Shown here: positions 4,409-5,286 of the stretch, piece by piece
Layout: each line of letters starts with the position of its first letter
Numbering within the stretch: the stretch's first letter is position 1
DNA from: an uncultured Granulosicoccaceae bacterium
GTDB lineage: Bacteria > Pseudomonadota > Gammaproteobacteria > Granulosicoccales > Granulosicoccaceae
Assembly (NCBI GenBank): GCA_937951695.1
Contig: CALFBL010000145.1
Span: forward strand, 1 to 5,286
Reading direction: 5' to 3'
Length of the DNA stretch: 5,286 nt
The notes under the pieces: model-generated
What the model saw: the letters and a program-made list of their open reading frames with translations, nothing else
Told to the model about the DNA's origin: nothing
Database searches by the model: none
Made by a program: the position numbers and the translations under genes

Positions 4409-5286
4409 ATGGCTGAAATCGAGCTGCGCAATCTGTGCAAGCGATGGGGGGACTTTGTTGGCGTTGATAACGTCAACCTGACGATTGCCGATCGTGAGTT
4501 TCTGGTTTTGTTAGGTCCATCTGGGTGCGGCAAAACCACCACCATGCGAATGATCGCAGGGCTAGAGGATGTTAGCTCCGGTGAAATATGCGTCGATGGG
4601 AAGTTAATCAACGATCTGGAGCCCAAAGATCGCGATGTCGCGATGGTGTTCCAATCCTACGCGCTGTACCCAAACATGAATGTCTACGAGAACATTCGTT
4701 TCCCATTGAAAGTGCGCAAGATCGACCCAGCCACGCACAATGAGCGGGTTATGCGCGCCTCTGGCATGGTTGAGCTAGACGAGTTTTTGCATCGCAAACC
4801 GGCTGAACTCTCGGGCGGTCAGCGGCAACGGGTCGCATTGGCGCGGGCCGTGGTGCGCGAGCCTAATGCGTTCTTGATGGACGAACCCTTATCGAATCTG
4901 GACGCAAAGCTGCGGGTCTCTACCCGGGCACAGATTAAAAACCTGTGTCACGAACTGGCTGTTACGACCATCTACGTGACACACGATCAAATCGAGGCCA
5001 TGACGCTGGCGGATCGGGTGGTGGTGATGAAAGCGGGCGTGATGCAACAAGTGGGTACACCCACTGAAATCTACGACAGCCCCGGTAACGCCTTTGTGGC
5101 AAGTTTTATTGGCTCACCGGCGATGAATTTGGTCAATGGTCATATCGATAACGGGGTATTTAGCGCAGCCCACACCTCGGTAGCCTCGTCGTTGGTCGCG
5201 TTGGGAATAAACAGCAAACCGAAAACTAGTATGACGGCCAAAAGTGGCAAACACAGTTGCCAAGGCGTTTCGATTTTGAATTCATC
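4409..5286 (+). CDS. ABC transporter ATP-binding protein, MalK/UgpC type (partial, 3' end missing)
   Basis: The open frame gives 292 residues and runs off the window; full-length relatives are about 330-370. It is the ATPase that powers a carbohydrate-type importer at the inner face of the cytoplasmic membrane. All nucleotide-binding elements are intact: Walker A GPSGCGKT (36-43), Q-loop Gln82 in VFQSYALYPNM, signature LSGGQRQR (134-141), Walker B FLMDEP (155-160), D-loop SNLD (162-165) and switch His192 in VTHDQIEAM. FVASFIGSPAMNLV (229-242) is the linker typical of the MalK/UgpC subfamily, and the C-terminal regulatory (OB-fold) domain begins after it. In that domain the usual RPEH-like motif is not recognisable; the nearest match is SGKH (279-282). 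The upstream ATG at 4396 is out of frame and soon stops, so 4409 is chosen although no clear Shine-Dalgarno precedes it. Permease and solute-binding genes are expected downstream. The imported substrate is not determinable. Confidence 0.93.
   Translation, partial: MAEIELRNLCKRWGDFVGVDNVNLTIADREFLVLLGPSGCGKTTTMRMIAGLEDVSSGEICVDGKLINDLEPKDRDVAMVFQSYALYPNMNVYENIRFPLKVRKIDPATHNERVMRASGMVELDEFLHRKPAELSGGQRQRVALARAVVREPNAFLMDEPLSNLDAKLRVSTRAQIKNLCHELAVTTIYVTHDQIEAMTLADRVVVMKAGVMQQVGTPTEIYDSPGNAFVASFIGSPAMNLVNGHIDNGVFSAAHTSVASSLVALGINSKPKTSMTAKSGKHSCQGVSILNS

Noticed and set aside
4396..4416. ATG at 4396 as start of the ABC gene
   Set aside because: It is 13 bp from 4409, hence out of frame, and reaches a TGA after six codons.
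4381..4626. 81-residue minus-strand frame
   Set aside because: It is antisense to the N-terminus of the ABC ATPase, whose Walker A motif is unmistakable.

Overview
The window looks like chromosomal DNA of a Gram-negative bacterium, most likely a proteobacterium. The reasons are compact bacterial genes of medium GC, a Shine-Dalgarno-like site ahead of the first large gene, and protein families common in heterotrophic (often marine) alpha- and gammaproteobacteria. The sequence alone does not allow a species call.

Layout. Positions 1-190 are an uninterrupted pentanucleotide microsatellite: CTGTT units that change into CTGTG units. It starts at the window edge and may extend further left. Positions 191-1059 hold no gene I recognise, but carry several inverted repeats. 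These include two back-to-back hairpins (903-963) and three exact 15-bp tandem repeats (988-1032) just upstream of the first large gene. Positions 1060-2283 (+) encode an FAD-dependent oxidoreductase of the DAO/sarcosine-oxidase-like superfamily. Positions 2368-3207 (+) encode an extended short-chain dehydrogenase closely resembling uronate dehydrogenase. Converging on it, 3239-4243 (-) encodes a protein with two NTF2/SnoaL-like domains. Divergent from that gene, 4409-5286 (+) is the 5' part of a MalK/UgpC-type ABC importer ATPase gene that runs off the window. The 165-bp divergent intergenic region holds two perfect inverted repeats, one lying inside a plausible sigma70-type promoter for the ABC gene.

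How the genes may work together (inference). An ATPase of carbohydrate-importer type, a uronate-dehydrogenase-like SDR, a flavin oxidase/dehydrogenase and a double SnoaL-like protein suggest a locus for uptake and oxidation of a sugar, sugar acid or small amine/amino-acid-like compound. The permease and binding-protein genes would be expected to the right of the window. The SDR keeps the catalytic residues of uronate dehydrogenase but differs at two remembered substrate-contact positions, so the substrate may not be a simple hexuronate. No defence system, mobile element, CRISPR array, tRNA or rRNA was seen.
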